This document shows positions 53,951-63,046 of a stretch of 64,000 nt of DNA, in pieces. The stretch covers positions 496,001 to 560,000 of the forward strand of contig NZ_QKNX01000001.1 of NCBI RefSeq assembly GCF_005239135.1, read 5' to 3'. The first letter of the stretch is position 1. Each line of letters begins with the position of its first letter. The notes under the pieces were generated by a model, which worked only from the letters and a program-made list of their open reading frames with translations, was not told where the DNA came from and did not search any database. This DNA is from Natronomonas salsuginis (GTDB taxonomy: Archaea; Halobacteriota; Halobacteria; Halobacteriales; Haloarculaceae). The position numbers and the translations under genes were made by a program.

Positions 53951-55222
53951 ATGAGTCTTATCGACGATACGCGCGCCCTGTTGGCGACCGGGCCGCTCTG
54001 TAATGCCTGTCTGGGTCGGCCCGTCGCCGATCGGAGTTTCGGCCTGACGAACGCCGATCGCGGGCGCGCGGTGCGGACGACGGTCGCGCTGGCCGACGAC
54101 GAACCGTACGTCGAACCGGACGAACCGTGTTGGGTGTGTGAGGAGCTCTGCGAGCGGCTCGACGAACTCGCGACGCGCGCGATCGACGCGCTCGGCGACA
54201 CCGAGCTGTACACCTACCAAGTGGGGAGTCGAATCCCGCCGCTGCTCGAGGAAAACGATCGACTGCTCCGGATCGACGCAGGATTCGAACCGGACGCGGG
54301 CGAGGATCTGGGAAGCGAACTCAATCGCGAGGTCGGCCGACGGATCGGTCGCCGTCTCGGTGTCGAGGTGGACTTTCACCGCCCGGATGTGCAGTTTCTC
54401 GTCGACGTGGAGTCCGACTCGATCGAGGTCCAACGCAACTCCGTCTCGATCTACGGCCGCTACCGGAAGCTCGAACGCGACATCCCACAGACCGAATGGG
54501 ACAAATTCGACGAGAGCGTCGAGGAACTCGTCGCGCCGCCGTTTTTGAGCGCGTTCCGCGGCACCGACGCGGTCTTTCACGGTGCCGGTCGGGAGGACGT
54601 CGACGCACTGATGTTGGGGTCCGGTCGGCCGTTCGTCCTCGAAATCAAGGAACCACGCCGTCGGATGGCTGATCTGGACGAACTGCAGGCGGCGGTGAAC
54701 GGCGGAACCAACGGAAAGGTCGAGATCGAGGCGTTGGCGTTCGCCACCCATGAGATGATCGAGCGCGTCAAAGAACACGACGCCTCGAAGACCTATCGGG
54801 CCACGGTCGAGTTCTTCGAACCAGTCGACGAATCGGCGTTCGAGGCCGCGGTCGACGCGCTCGAAGGCGCGACGATCCAGCAGCGGACCCCGAACCGCGT
54901 CGATCACCGACGGGCGGATCTCGTCAGGGAGCGGACCGTCATCGGGATCGATGGATCGCTGACCGACGAGTACACCGCGACGGTGGAGGTCCACGGCGAG
55001 GGGGGGCTGTATATAAAGGAACTCGTCAGCGGTGACGAGGGGCGAACGGAGCCGAGCCTCGCTGGGCTTCTCGGCGTCGAAGCGACGGTTTCGGCACTCG
55101 ACGTGGTCGACGTCGAGGGCGTCGACGAGCCGTTCTTGCTGCCCGAATTCCGACTCGACCCGAACGGTGAGCCGGCGAGTGCTCCCGATGCGGCATCGCC
55201 CGACGAAACGGCGGCCGAATGA
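53951..55222 (+). CDS. pus10: tRNA pseudouridine synthase Pus10
   Basis: This encodes 423 residues. The N-terminal THUMP-like domain begins with CNACLG and CWVCEELC, two CxxC pairs that bind zinc. The catalytic domain has the Asp in FHGAGREDVDALMLGSGRPF (about residues 210-227) and FVLEIKEPRRR. Pus10 makes pseudouridine at tRNA positions 54 and 55 in archaea, replacing bacterial TruB. The C-terminal tail is acidic. It is divergent from the glmU-glmS operon, with 184 bases between starts. Confidence 0.93.
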   Translation: MSLIDDTRALLATGPLCNACLGRPVADRSFGLTNADRGRAVRTTVALADDEPYVEPDEPCWVCEELCERLDELATRAIDALGDTELYTYQVGSRIPPLLEENDRLLRIDAGFEPDAGEDLGSELNREVGRRIGRRLGVEVDFHRPDVQFLVDVESDSIEVQRNSVSIYGRYRKLERDIPQTEWDKFDESVEELVAPPFLSAFRGTDAVFHGAGREDVDALMLGSGRPFVLEIKEPRRRMADLDELQAAVNGGTNGKVEIEALAFATHEMIERVKEHDASKTYRATVEFFEPVDESAFEAAVDALEGATIQQRTPNRVDHRRADLVRERTVIGIDGSLTDEYTATVEVHGEGGLYIKELVSGDEGRTEPSLAGLLGVEATVSALDVVDVEGVDEPFLLPEFRLDPNGEPASAPDAASPDETAAE

Positions 55223-55268
55223 TACGACTGATGCGGTGATAATTACGTCCACACGGCTGAGAAAACAA

Positions 55269-55280
55269 CCTTTTTAAAGA
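55269..55280 (+). promoter_or_regulatory. TATA-like box upstream of the 86-residue gene
   Basis: CCTTTTTAAAGA is centred about 36 bases before the ATG at 55310, a plausible archaeal promoter element in a short gap. Confidence 0.45.
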
Positions 55281-55309
55281 GACGCGTTCGCATCCAACAG
55301 TACGTACAG

Positions 55310-55570
55310 ATGAGTTCCGAAGATGAAGATGGAGACGAAGACGAGATTGTCGATTGGACGGTCCTGAAATCTATTCAGGCGGCCAACGGTGCGTCGATGC
55401 GAGCGATGGAAGAGTACCTCCTCGTCGCGACGCACCCCGACGTAGTCGGCGATTCCGAGCGGATCCGTTCGTTTCTCGAGCGATCGATCGAACACCACGA
55501 ACAGGTCATAGAACAGTTGGAATTGGCCGCAGCGGAGATCGAGTCGAACGCGTTCGTGGACGATCGGTGA
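55310..55570 (+). CDS. Small acidic helical protein
   Basis: This encodes 86 residues. It opens with SSEDEDGDEDE and continues with two long helices (IVDWTVLKSIQAANGASMRA and SERIRSFLERSIEHHEQVIEQLELAAAEIE) that look like a coiled-coil hairpin. No domain is recognised. It has its own TATA-like box and is followed 59 bases later by a winged-helix gene that also has its own box, so they are neighbours rather than one operon. Function is unknown. Confidence 0.65.
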   Translation: MSSEDEDGDEDEIVDWTVLKSIQAANGASMRAMEEYLLVATHPDVVGDSERIRSFLERSIEHHEQVIEQLELAAAEIESNAFVDDR

Positions 55571-55584
55571 TCACAAGACGGCCG

Positions 55585-55595
55585 ATAATATAAAA
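55585..55595 (+). promoter_or_regulatory. TATA-like box upstream of the winged-helix gene
   Basis: ATAATATAAAA lies about 35 bases before the ATG at 55629, a strong AT block in a GC-rich setting. Confidence 0.5.
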
Positions 55596-55628
55596 GCCGG
55601 GACGCCCGAACAGACATCACCCCCGACG

Positions 55629-55916
55629 ATGAAATTGGCATCCCCCACCGACTTCGACGTATTAGAGGCGCTCTCCGATGGAAAGCGGAACACGGCGGCG
55701 AACATCGCGATCGAGATCGATCGCGACCGCGCATACATCAACACCCGCTTGCCGATCCTCGCCGATCAAGGACTGCTCGAACGCATCGGTCCGGCCCCGA
55801 ACAGCGGGCTCTACGAGATCACCGAAAAAGGGAAGCTCGCGAACCGACACCGAGAGGCGTACCACGACGAACAGACGGACTTCGAGGCGCTCTTGGAATC
55901 GAAACTCGAGAACTGA
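55629..55916 (+). CDS. Winged-helix regulator (PhiH1 repressor-like)
   Basis: This encodes 95 residues. FDVLEALSDGKRNTAANIAI, DRDRAYINTRLPILADQGLLE and SGLYEITEKGKLANRHRE make up one winged helix like the MarR/PadR-type repressors and the PhiH1-type repressors seen in haloarchaea. The C-terminal tail is acidic. It lies 361 bases upstream of the surface-protein pair on the same strand, with an AT-rich gap between them, so it could regulate them; this is inference from position. Confidence 0.8.
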   Translation: MKLASPTDFDVLEALSDGKRNTAANIAIEIDRDRAYINTRLPILADQGLLERIGPAPNSGLYEITEKGKLANRHREAYHDEQTDFEALLESKLEN

Positions 55917-56277
55917 GTCGGATCGACGCACCGCCGACCGGCACCCCCCGAACGACTGTGGGTGAAGACAGCGACCTGACGACGCCTCGTGGCCTCTGTA
56001 CCGATCATTCGGGGAACGATGACACCAATTCACGTCTCGTTTCGAGAATATATACTAACAGTAGGTATTATAAGTATATACTATTACATTCGATGATGCC
56101 AGACTCGCTGCGTGAACGCTCGAAGGCTCGAGTGAGACGTGACTCAACCGCGAAAAAACGACGCCATGCCCGCGTTCGACTCCGGACCAAAAGACCCGTC
56201 GCTCCGGCCGAACCGACGTCGAATCCGAGTCCGATCGTGAAATCGGATCGCGACGATCGACGATTGGGCGGCGGTCG
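55917..56277 (+). promoter_or_regulatory. AT-rich upstream region of the surface-protein pair, no gene accepted
   Basis: The stretch 56042-56096 is markedly AT-rich and contains TATATACTA twice (near 56048 and 56083) with GGTATTATAAG between, likely promoter sequence for the surface genes. Downstream of it a very basic reading frame (Arg-rich) runs to 56281, but such composition is unlike proteins of this organism, so I do not call it. The distance from this AT block to the ATG at 56278 is about 190 bases, giving a long leader if it is the promoter. Confidence 0.4.
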
Positions 56278-59070
56278 ATGAGTCCCCCCCATCCGGGCGT
56301 TCGGATCTGCGTCCTGTTTCTCTGTTTCAGCGTGCTCGCCGTGGCCGTCCCGGTCTCTGTGCCCGCCGCCACAGCGGCAGCGGCGAACGTCGAGACGGCC
56401 GACTACGAATACGACGCCAGCGACCTCTTGATCGACGACTCCGCAACGCGGAGCGCCCGATTGACGCTCACGCCGAACGGGAACGCCGAAGAGGGCGACA
56501 CGCTCCGGATCGAACTCGACGGGGATCATCCGGGGTTCGACGTGTCGGGCGTCACCGACGCGACCGGCGACGACATCGGGATTTCGCCCGCGGCGACGAC
56601 CGACGCGATCGAGATCGAGCTCACCGATCTGCGCGGGAAAGACGCGCTCTCAGACACAAACGTTTCGGTCGACGTCGAACTCACCGCCACGGACGCCGTC
56701 GCCGGTCGTGCCGCGACGTACGATGCGACCCCGATCGCGTCGGTGACGGCCGACGAGACGAGCGGCGATCTCGTCGGCGACGCCGTCATGCGCGTCACCG
56801 TCGACGGGCGGGCCGAGATCGAATTCGACGCGGACACTATTGATCAAGATTTGATTGGGGAAAATCTGCAAACACTTGACAGCGATCAGTTTGTTTTAAC
56901 ATTTTCTGAGGATTCGGTGTTGGTGGACGACGGAGACACGATCAATCTCTCAGTCAACCCGAAAATTATTAGCGAAGGTGATGAGGATGGTCTTAGAATT
57001 GTAAATGCTGCTGAAAGATCTACTTTAGATCAAAACATAAGCAGCATCGACGTCGCCACCTCCGGCGATGCCAACGTGCTCGACGGACACGACGACCAGA
57101 TCACGATCACGGTCAACACCGTCGACGGCGAGCCGAAGCTGGTGTCGGGCGAAGCGGTCGCCGTCGGCGTCCAACTGGCCGTCGAGACCGAATCGATGAA
57201 GCGAGCTGCGGATCGCTACCGCGATGCCGACTTTCTCACCGTCGACGTCGAGGGGGAGGACAACGCCGCGTTGACGAAAAATAGCGACGTACGGACCGAA
57301 TCACCGGTCGTCTTGAACATCTATCCCGGCGAAGCGGGATCGGACGGATTCGAACTCGACGGGATCGAGTCGGGCGACGAGTTCGGCATCGGGGAGGGCC
57401 GGAGACTCTCGATCGACGGGGTCGACGACCGCTTCGGGAACGAGATTCCACGCGCGAAGGTGAATATCACGCTGAGTGGTCACGAGACGTACACGTACGA
57501 CGGGGTCTGGACGGCGACCGATGGAACGAACGGGATAGTCGTCGGTGAGGACGGAGCGCTCGACGCTCCGGTCGGTGCGTTCGATCTGTCCGTCGAGGTG
57601 ATCGACGTACCGGGGCCGGCCACGCAGTCGCGAAACACCGGCTCGGACGTCACCGAGCGCGCGTCAGGGGTCGGCGTGTATCCCGACAACGTGACGCTCG
57701 AGACGACGACGCAGTATCGCGATTTCGACGTTGACGGTGACGCCACGATCGAGGTCGAAGTCGATCTCGGCGTCTCGGACGAACGCATCGATCGGCTCGA
57801 TCTCGAACTGCGCCGCGAGGGCGGCAACGGGACCGTGCGCTTCGAGCGCGACGGCGGCGCGCCGACGGCGACCGATCCGTGGGAAGAGACCGGTTACGGG
57901 GGCGACGGACACCTCGGACAGGAGAACGCTTGGATGATCGAGCGCGATCTCACGGCGGCGGATTTCGACGGCGGCACCCGGCGGTACGTCCTCGACGCCG
58001 ACGTGGCGGACCGATACGAAATCGGCGTCGCGGTGATGCCGTCCGAGGGTCGCCTCGTGCCCGACGCATCGAAGGTGGCAACCTCGCTCTCCACCGACCC
58101 CGGCGGGGCGAATCGGGATCGGACGGAGATCGTGGCCACCGGATCGATCGACGCCGTCTCGAACGTCTCGGTGCGATCCGGTCACGAGTTCGTCGGCGTC
58201 GACGCGGACGAGGGAGCTGGCGTCCGAGTCGAGTTCGAGGGGTTCGAGGACGCGAACGGGAACGCGATAACCAACACCGACGAGGCGGTACCGGTGGGGC
58301 TTGGAAACACTGACATCGGCGATGTCAGTCCGGTCGCGGGTGAATCGTCGACCACGGTGCAGGTCGATCCGACGACGATCGACGGCGGTGCGGTCGAGAT
58401 CGGGACCGACGCCGAGGTGACAGTCGAGGTCGCCGACGGAACGCAGCGAAATCGGACGAATCTCACGCTGGTCCACCGGGCGATAGAGCGTTCCGGAGGC
58501 GCGTGGCGGACCGGATCGATCAGCCAACCCGCGACGCTGTACGTCGATGCGGAAGGGTCGCGCGATCTCGCCCAGTGGAACCCCGAAACGGGGACCTACG
58601 TCGGGATCTCGGCGAACGGCTCCTCGGATACGCTCGAATCCCACCGGATCGGACACGAACAGTTGCATCGGGGGATGTACGCGTACGCCGAATCCGGTTC
58701 GCTTCGAATCGGCTTCGAGTACGTCACAACCGCAGACGAGGCGATCGGCACCGATTCGATAGAACTCGAACCGGGATGGCACTTCGGGAGCTCGAACTAC
58801 GGTGTTTCGACGCATGCGACGCGAAGACTTGAACGCGACGCGAACTGGGTCGACGACACGTTCGGCAACGCGGACGACGCGTTCGTCATCTGGGACGAGG
58901 ACCGAACCGATCGGCTTCATGACACCACGTCGGGGATCGAAATCGACGGCGCCGACGAACCGATCGGACACGACGACGCCTACTGGATCGAGGTGGAGGA
59001 AACCGACGATCCCCTGGTCCGACGGATCGTCTCCCCGACGTACTCGAGGAGCGAGGGGGGAGACGAGTGA
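56278..59070 (+). CDS. Large secreted surface glycoprotein-like protein
   Basis: This encodes 930 residues. The signal peptide (about 1-38, cleavage near ATAAAANVETADY) leads into repeated beta domains like those of haloarchaeal BGTF-type surface proteins: D-rich strands with RIELDGDHPGF, VNITLSGHETYTYDG and DGDATIEVEVDLGVS. Many N-x-S/T sequons occur. Residues about 187-257 come from a low-G+C DNA segment and use different codons. No anchor is evident at the C-terminus, which ends in an Asp/Glu tail overlapping the next gene by four bases, so the second protein may anchor it. Function is inferred. Confidence 0.75.
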   Translation: MSPPHPGVRICVLFLCFSVLAVAVPVSVPAATAAAANVETADYEYDASDLLIDDSATRSARLTLTPNGNAEEGDTLRIELDGDHPGFDVSGVTDATGDDIGISPAATTDAIEIELTDLRGKDALSDTNVSVDVELTATDAVAGRAATYDATPIASVTADETSGDLVGDAVMRVTVDGRAEIEFDADTIDQDLIGENLQTLDSDQFVLTFSEDSVLVDDGDTINLSVNPKIISEGDEDGLRIVNAAERSTLDQNISSIDVATSGDANVLDGHDDQITITVNTVDGEPKLVSGEAVAVGVQLAVETESMKRAADRYRDADFLTVDVEGEDNAALTKNSDVRTESPVVLNIYPGEAGSDGFELDGIESGDEFGIGEGRRLSIDGVDDRFGNEIPRAKVNITLSGHETYTYDGVWTATDGTNGIVVGEDGALDAPVGAFDLSVEVIDVPGPATQSRNTGSDVTERASGVGVYPDNVTLETTTQYRDFDVDGDATIEVEVDLGVSDERIDRLDLELRREGGNGTVRFERDGGAPTATDPWEETGYGGDGHLGQENAWMIERDLTAADFDGGTRRYVLDADVADRYEIGVAVMPSEGRLVPDASKVATSLSTDPGGANRDRTEIVATGSIDAVSNVSVRSGHEFVGVDADEGAGVRVEFEGFEDANGNAITNTDEAVPVGLGNTDIGDVSPVAGESSTTVQVDPTTIDGGAVEIGTDAEVTVEVADGTQRNRTNLTLVHRAIERSGGAWRTGSISQPATLYVDAEGSRDLAQWNPETGTYVGISANGSSDTLESHRIGHEQLHRGMYAYAESGSLRIGFEYVTTADEAIGTDSIELEPGWHFGSSNYGVSTHATRRLERDANWVDDTFGNADDAFVIWDEDRTDRLHDTTSGIEIDGADEPIGHDDAYWIEVEETDDPLVRRIVSPTYSRSEGGDE
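56837..57045 (+). other. Low-G+C in-frame segment inside the surface protein gene
   Basis: By eye this stretch is about 40% G+C, against roughly 65% on both sides. It is in frame and uses codons rare elsewhere here (TTA, AGA, ATT, AAA, GAT). Encoded residues include FVLTFSEDSVLVDD and INLSVNPKIISEG. The edges are abrupt, as in a recombined or imported patch. Confidence 0.8.
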
Positions 59071-60806
59071 ATTGGACGAGCGAGTCGCGTCTGCGTCGGA
59101 AAGCCGCCGTGTTCCGGTGTCTTTTCGTGTGTCTCGTGATCGTCGCTGCGCTCGGTATCGGTGTCGCCCCCGAGGTCGTGGGAGCCAGCGGTGAGGCACC
59201 GGGAGAGCCGGCATCGTTCTTCGGCACGGCGGTCGACGAGAACGGAGACGCGCTGCCCGCCGGAAGCACAATCGTCGCCGTGGTAAACGGCGAATCGGAG
59301 GGAACGATCACCGTCGAGCCAGCCGGCGAGTACGGCGGTGAGAGAGCCTTCGACGACAAGCTGCGAATCGACAGCGCGGCCGGCGACAGAGTGACCTTCC
59401 GATTTGCCGATTCGGACGGCCCGAGCGCCGGATCGGTCGAACTGCACCCCGGCGTCTTCGAGAGGAACTTGACCTTTCCCGCGGCTACCGTCGAGTACGT
59501 CGATCCGCATGCGGTCGCGAACGCCGAACCGACGGCGGTCGCCCCGGGTGAGGAGATCGCGCTCGATGGGTCCAATTCGACGGCCTACGGAGGGGCGGGA
59601 ATCGAAACGTACCGATGGTCGATCGAGCGGGACGGCGAGGACGTCGCAACGCTCAGTGGAGAGGTGGTGTCTGGACGGTTCGACGAAAGCGGTACGTACG
59701 ACGTGAAACTTCGGGTTACTGACGGAGACGAGCGAACGAACGGGACACACACGACGTTCGACGTCGATCCGACGCTCGAAACGACAGCAGCCACCGGCGA
59801 CGGTTCGAATTCCGAGCTGGGGGGTGGTTCCGGAATCGAAGGCGACAGCGGCGGGACGACGGAGACGCAGGTGACCCCGACGCCCGAAGCGCCGAGTGCG
59901 TCGAGCGAATCGGCCTCGGCTGGTGACGGGATGACCGGCGGTGGTTCAACCGGCGGTGAAACGACTGGTGGGGAGTCGGCAGCGCGATCGAGCGGCGGGT
60001 CGACCGGAGGATCGAGCGGCGGGTCGAGCAGCGGATCCGTATCCGACGGTGGCGATCAAGAGCCGGACTCGGAGTCGATCCCAGCGCGCTCTCCCGGGGA
60101 CGAAACGAGCGGTGGATTCGAGATTCCCGACGACCCGATCACCCACGAAAGGTTCGATATCGACGACGACGCACCGAATGCGTCTGGGACCACCGTCGCC
60201 TTTGACGAGCCACCGCTCCACGAGATCGTGCTGCAAAACGGCTCGGCGAGCGGCGAGCTGTCGGTGTGGGAGTTCGACTCGCTCGCCGACGGGTCGCCGC
60301 CGCTCCCGAACGACCTTCGGATCGCTTCGGTGTCGCTGATCACCGTTCCACCGGTCCACCGGGACGATCCGGCGATCGTTCGGGCGACCGTCGATCGTGA
60401 ATGGCTGGCGGCAAACGGCCTCCGAGCGGGCGAACTGACCGTCTATCGGCTCCCCAAAAGGACGGCCGAGTGGCAACCTCTGCCGACGGAAACCACTGAG
60501 GTCGACGACGGTATCCTCGTCGAGGCCCAGACGCCGGGGTTTTCGCAGTTCGTCATCGCCGGATCGGTCGCCCCCGCACGAACCGCGACATCGGGCAAGT
60601 CGACTGAGACCTCACCCCACAAAAACACCGGTGGAGCCGATGGGAACGCGACGAGACAAGCGAACGAGAGTACACGGGAGTCAGCCGACGACAGCGCGGT
60701 TTCGATCGTTCGATCGATACCCGATCGGCCGACGGCGGCGCTCCTCGCGTTGCTCGCCGTCACCGGGCTTGTCGGCTGGATATTCGTTCCGCGCCGCCAG
60801 AGGTGA
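59067..60806 (+). CDS. Surface protein with PKD-like domain, Ser/Gly linker and membrane anchor
   Basis: This encodes 579 residues from GTG at 59067 inside the preceding stop. A signal peptide (about 1-40) is followed by a beta domain, a PKD-like domain (VAPGEEIALDGSNSTAYGGA, then the DES-GTYDVKLRVTDGD strand, about 148-230), and a Ser/Gly/Thr linker (about 245-340). Next comes a PGF-pre-PGF-like domain (about 350-500; ITVPPVHRDDPAIVRATVDR, EAQTPGFSQFVIAG), another spacer, and a C-terminal helix with RRQR. It is coupled to the large surface protein upstream, and probably both form one cell-surface complex. Confidence 0.8.
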   Translation: MNWTSESRLRRKAAVFRCLFVCLVIVAALGIGVAPEVVGASGEAPGEPASFFGTAVDENGDALPAGSTIVAVVNGESEGTITVEPAGEYGGERAFDDKLRIDSAAGDRVTFRFADSDGPSAGSVELHPGVFERNLTFPAATVEYVDPHAVANAEPTAVAPGEEIALDGSNSTAYGGAGIETYRWSIERDGEDVATLSGEVVSGRFDESGTYDVKLRVTDGDERTNGTHTTFDVDPTLETTAATGDGSNSELGGGSGIEGDSGGTTETQVTPTPEAPSASSESASAGDGMTGGGSTGGETTGGESAARSSGGSTGGSSGGSSSGSVSDGGDQEPDSESIPARSPGDETSGGFEIPDDPITHERFDIDDDAPNASGTTVAFDEPPLHEIVLQNGSASGELSVWEFDSLADGSPPLPNDLRIASVSLITVPPVHRDDPAIVRATVDREWLAANGLRAGELTVYRLPKRTAEWQPLPTETTEVDDGILVEAQTPGFSQFVIAGSVAPARTATSGKSTETSPHKNTGGADGNATRQANESTRESADDSAVSIVRSIPDRPTAALLALLAVTGLVGWIFVPRRQR

Positions 60807-60827
60807 CCGATCACGACGAGCGACCCG

Positions 60828-60847
60828 AAACCGTTGAACAACGGTTT
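60828..60847 (+). terminator. Perfect hairpin after the surface genes
   Basis: AAACCGTTG (60828-60836) pairs exactly with CAACGGTTT (60839-60847) around AA, followed by TAG. It probably ends the surface operon. Its T-rich end also overlaps a TATA-like GGTTTTAG about 25 bases before rnhB. Confidence 0.55.
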
Positions 60848-60872
60848 TAGTGCCGTTGTGTGAACTGCAGCC

Positions 60873-61505
60873 ATGGAGTTCGGCGTCGACGAAGCCGGCA
60901 AGGGGCCAGTGTTGGGATCGATGTTTGCGGCGGCGATACGGGCATCGAGAGCGGAGCTGCCCGACGGGATCGGCGACTCGAAGCGGCTGACGATGCAACG
61001 GCGTGAAGACCTCGCCGCTCGTCTGCGCGAGAATCCGAACGTCGAAATCGGCGTCGCGGAGATCACGCCCGAACAGATCGACGCCGGCAACATGAACGAA
61101 CTTGTCGTCTCGGCGCACGCGAAGGCGGCCGACGCAGTCGTTCAAGCCGGCGACGCGGGGCTCTGCGACGCAGGGGACGTCGATGCCGATCGGTTCGGGT
61201 CGCGGGTCGAAGCACGGATATCGACGTCCGTCGCGGTCGACGCGGTTCACCGTGCGGACGAGTCGGACGCGCTCGTCGGAGCGGCGAGCATTATCGCCAA
61301 GAGCGAACGCGAAGCGCACGTCGATTCGCTTCGGGATCGGTTCGGTGAGATCGGCAGCGGCTATCCGAGCGATCAAACGACGCGAGCGTTTCTGTCCCGA
61401 TACTTCGGAGAACACGGCGAGTTCCCGTCGCCGACCCGTCGGTCGTGGGCGACGTGCGATTCGATCCGAGCGTCGGCGGAGCAGACCGACTTTGGGGATT
61501 TTTGA
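60873..61505 (+). CDS. rnhB: Ribonuclease HII
   Basis: This encodes 210 residues. The catalytic acid cluster is recognisable in FGVDEAGKGPVLG (Asp6, Glu7), the later NELVVSAHAKAAD and the conserved HRADESDALVGAASIIAKSE (with the catalytic Asp). It degrades RNA in RNA-DNA hybrids and removes misincorporated ribonucleotides. TTTTAG about 25 bases before the ATG suggests a leaderless start. CofH begins 68 bases downstream on the same strand. Confidence 0.94.
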   Translation: MEFGVDEAGKGPVLGSMFAAAIRASRAELPDGIGDSKRLTMQRREDLAARLRENPNVEIGVAEITPEQIDAGNMNELVVSAHAKAADAVVQAGDAGLCDAGDVDADRFGSRVEARISTSVAVDAVHRADESDALVGAASIIAKSEREAHVDSLRDRFGEIGSGYPSDQTTRAFLSRYFGEHGEFPSPTRRSWATCDSIRASAEQTDFGDF

Positions 61506-61573
61506 CCGACTCGACCCCGGAAGAAACCTGTGCGGACGATAATCTCTATTACCTTTCAGTTGGGAGGGGTGGT

Positions 61574-62920
61574 ATGGATGCGTTCGAGGCGTCGACCAAT
61601 GTCCCGCGAGCTGGATTCGAGTTCGACCACCGGCCCGAGACCGACCAGCCGTTCGAGAACGCTCTGGAGAAGGCGCGATCAGGGATTCGGCTCGACGTCG
61701 AGGACGCAATCGAACTGCTGACGACGGGGACCGACACAGCTGGGATCGATCTCGTGCGGAAAGAGCAGGTGCTCGAAGCGGCCGACCGCCGCCGCGCCGA
61801 GGTCGTCGGCGAAGAGGTCACCTTCGTCACGAACATCAACAACAACGTGACCACCGCCTGCAACGTCGGCTGTCTGTTCTGTAACTTCAAGGATGCGGCA
61901 CAGCGGTTCGAATCGAGCCACGACGGCGAGAACGAGGGGTTCACCAAGACCCCCGGTCAGTCCCGTGAGATCGTCCGCGACGCGGTCGAACGCGGCGTCT
62001 ACGAGGTCACGTCGGTATCGGGGCTCCACCCAGCGCTGGCGCTCGACGACGAACACCACGAGATCCTCTCTGGGCTCGACGGCGAACACAACTACAAGCC
62101 GCCGGCGGCCTACGAGGTCGATCCGGGCACGTATCTCGAACAAATCGACGCGATGAGCGTCGACGGGGTTCACGTCCACTCGATGACGCCCGAAGAGGCC
62201 TATCACGCCCGCCGCGGAACCGGCTGGAGCTACGAGGACGTGTTCGAGCGGTTGCGCGACGCGGGGCTGGACTCGGTCCCCGGCACCGCGGCCGAGATCC
62301 TCGTCGAGGAGGTCAGAGAGGTCATCTGCCCCGGGAAAATCGGGACTGACGAGTGGCTCGAAGCGATGGAAGCGGCCGCGTCGGTGGGCCTCGGGACGAC
62401 GGCGACGATCATGTACGGCCACGTCGAGAACGAGGCCCACCGGGCGCTGCATCTCGATCGAATCCGCGAGCTACAGGACAGAACTGACGCAATCACCGAG
62501 TTCGTACCGTTGTCGTTCATCCATCACGAGACGCCGCTCAAAGAACAGGGGATGGTCGAAGACGGGGCGTCAATCCACGAGGACGAGCTGATGATCGCCG
62601 TCTCGCGGCTGTATCTCGACAACATCGACCACATCCAGTCGTCGTGGGTTAAATACGGCGACGCGCAGGGGCTGAAGATGCTCACCTGCGGCGCGGACGA
62701 CTTCATGGGGACGATCCTCTCCGAGGAGATCACGAAACGCGCCGGCGGCGAATTCGGCGAGTTCCGCTCCGTCCGCGAGTACGTAGACATGATCACCTCC
62801 ATCGGGCGCGTGCCGGTCGAGCGATCGACCGATTATGAGATGCGTCGCCGGATCGATCCGAAGGCGGGGCCGTTCGGGCCGACGCTCGGGCCGAAAGCCG
62901 ACGGCACGCCGCTTTTATAA
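61574..62920 (+). CDS. cofH: 7,8-didemethyl-8-hydroxy-5-deazariboflavin synthase subunit CofH
   Basis: This encodes 448 residues from the ATG at 61574 (MDAFEASTNVPRAGFEFDHR), which has GGGAGGGG just upstream. The radical-SAM cluster motif is CNVGCLFC (about residue 96) in the early barrel; HSMTPEEAYHARRG and ATIMYGHVENEAHR are family motifs. CofH joins tyrosine-derived and ribitylaminouracil parts, with CofG completing the deazaflavin ring of coenzyme F420. It is convergent with cofG across a 400-base gap. The N-terminal 60 residues are an extension common in haloarchaeal CofH. Confidence 0.94.
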   Translation: MDAFEASTNVPRAGFEFDHRPETDQPFENALEKARSGIRLDVEDAIELLTTGTDTAGIDLVRKEQVLEAADRRRAEVVGEEVTFVTNINNNVTTACNVGCLFCNFKDAAQRFESSHDGENEGFTKTPGQSREIVRDAVERGVYEVTSVSGLHPALALDDEHHEILSGLDGEHNYKPPAAYEVDPGTYLEQIDAMSVDGVHVHSMTPEEAYHARRGTGWSYEDVFERLRDAGLDSVPGTAAEILVEEVREVICPGKIGTDEWLEAMEAAASVGLGTTATIMYGHVENEAHRALHLDRIRELQDRTDAITEFVPLSFIHHETPLKEQGMVEDGASIHEDELMIAVSRLYLDNIDHIQSSWVKYGDAQGLKMLTCGADDFMGTILSEEITKRAGGEFGEFRSVREYVDMITSIGRVPVERSTDYEMRRRIDPKAGPFGPTLGPKADGTPLL

Positions 62921-63046
62921 CTCCTTCGACGGTGCGGACCCCTTCGATCGACGCGTGAACTGCCGCAAGCGTGTTCGGACCTGTTGAGATCCGTAGCCGT
63001 CGACGACGTTTCGGGTTGAATCGGCCAGCATATCTGCTGAGGGAGT

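Noticed and set aside
54228-54243. tRNA T-loop-like TCGAATCCC
   Set aside because: It lies within the pus10 coding frame (GSRIPPL) and has no acceptor stem or anticodon arm around it. No other tRNA-like sequence was found.
55958-56281. Arg-rich open frame before the surface genes
   Set aside because: It would encode a strongly basic protein, unlike the acidic proteome. It crosses the AT-rich promoter-like block and has no recognisable motif, although its stop overlaps the next start.
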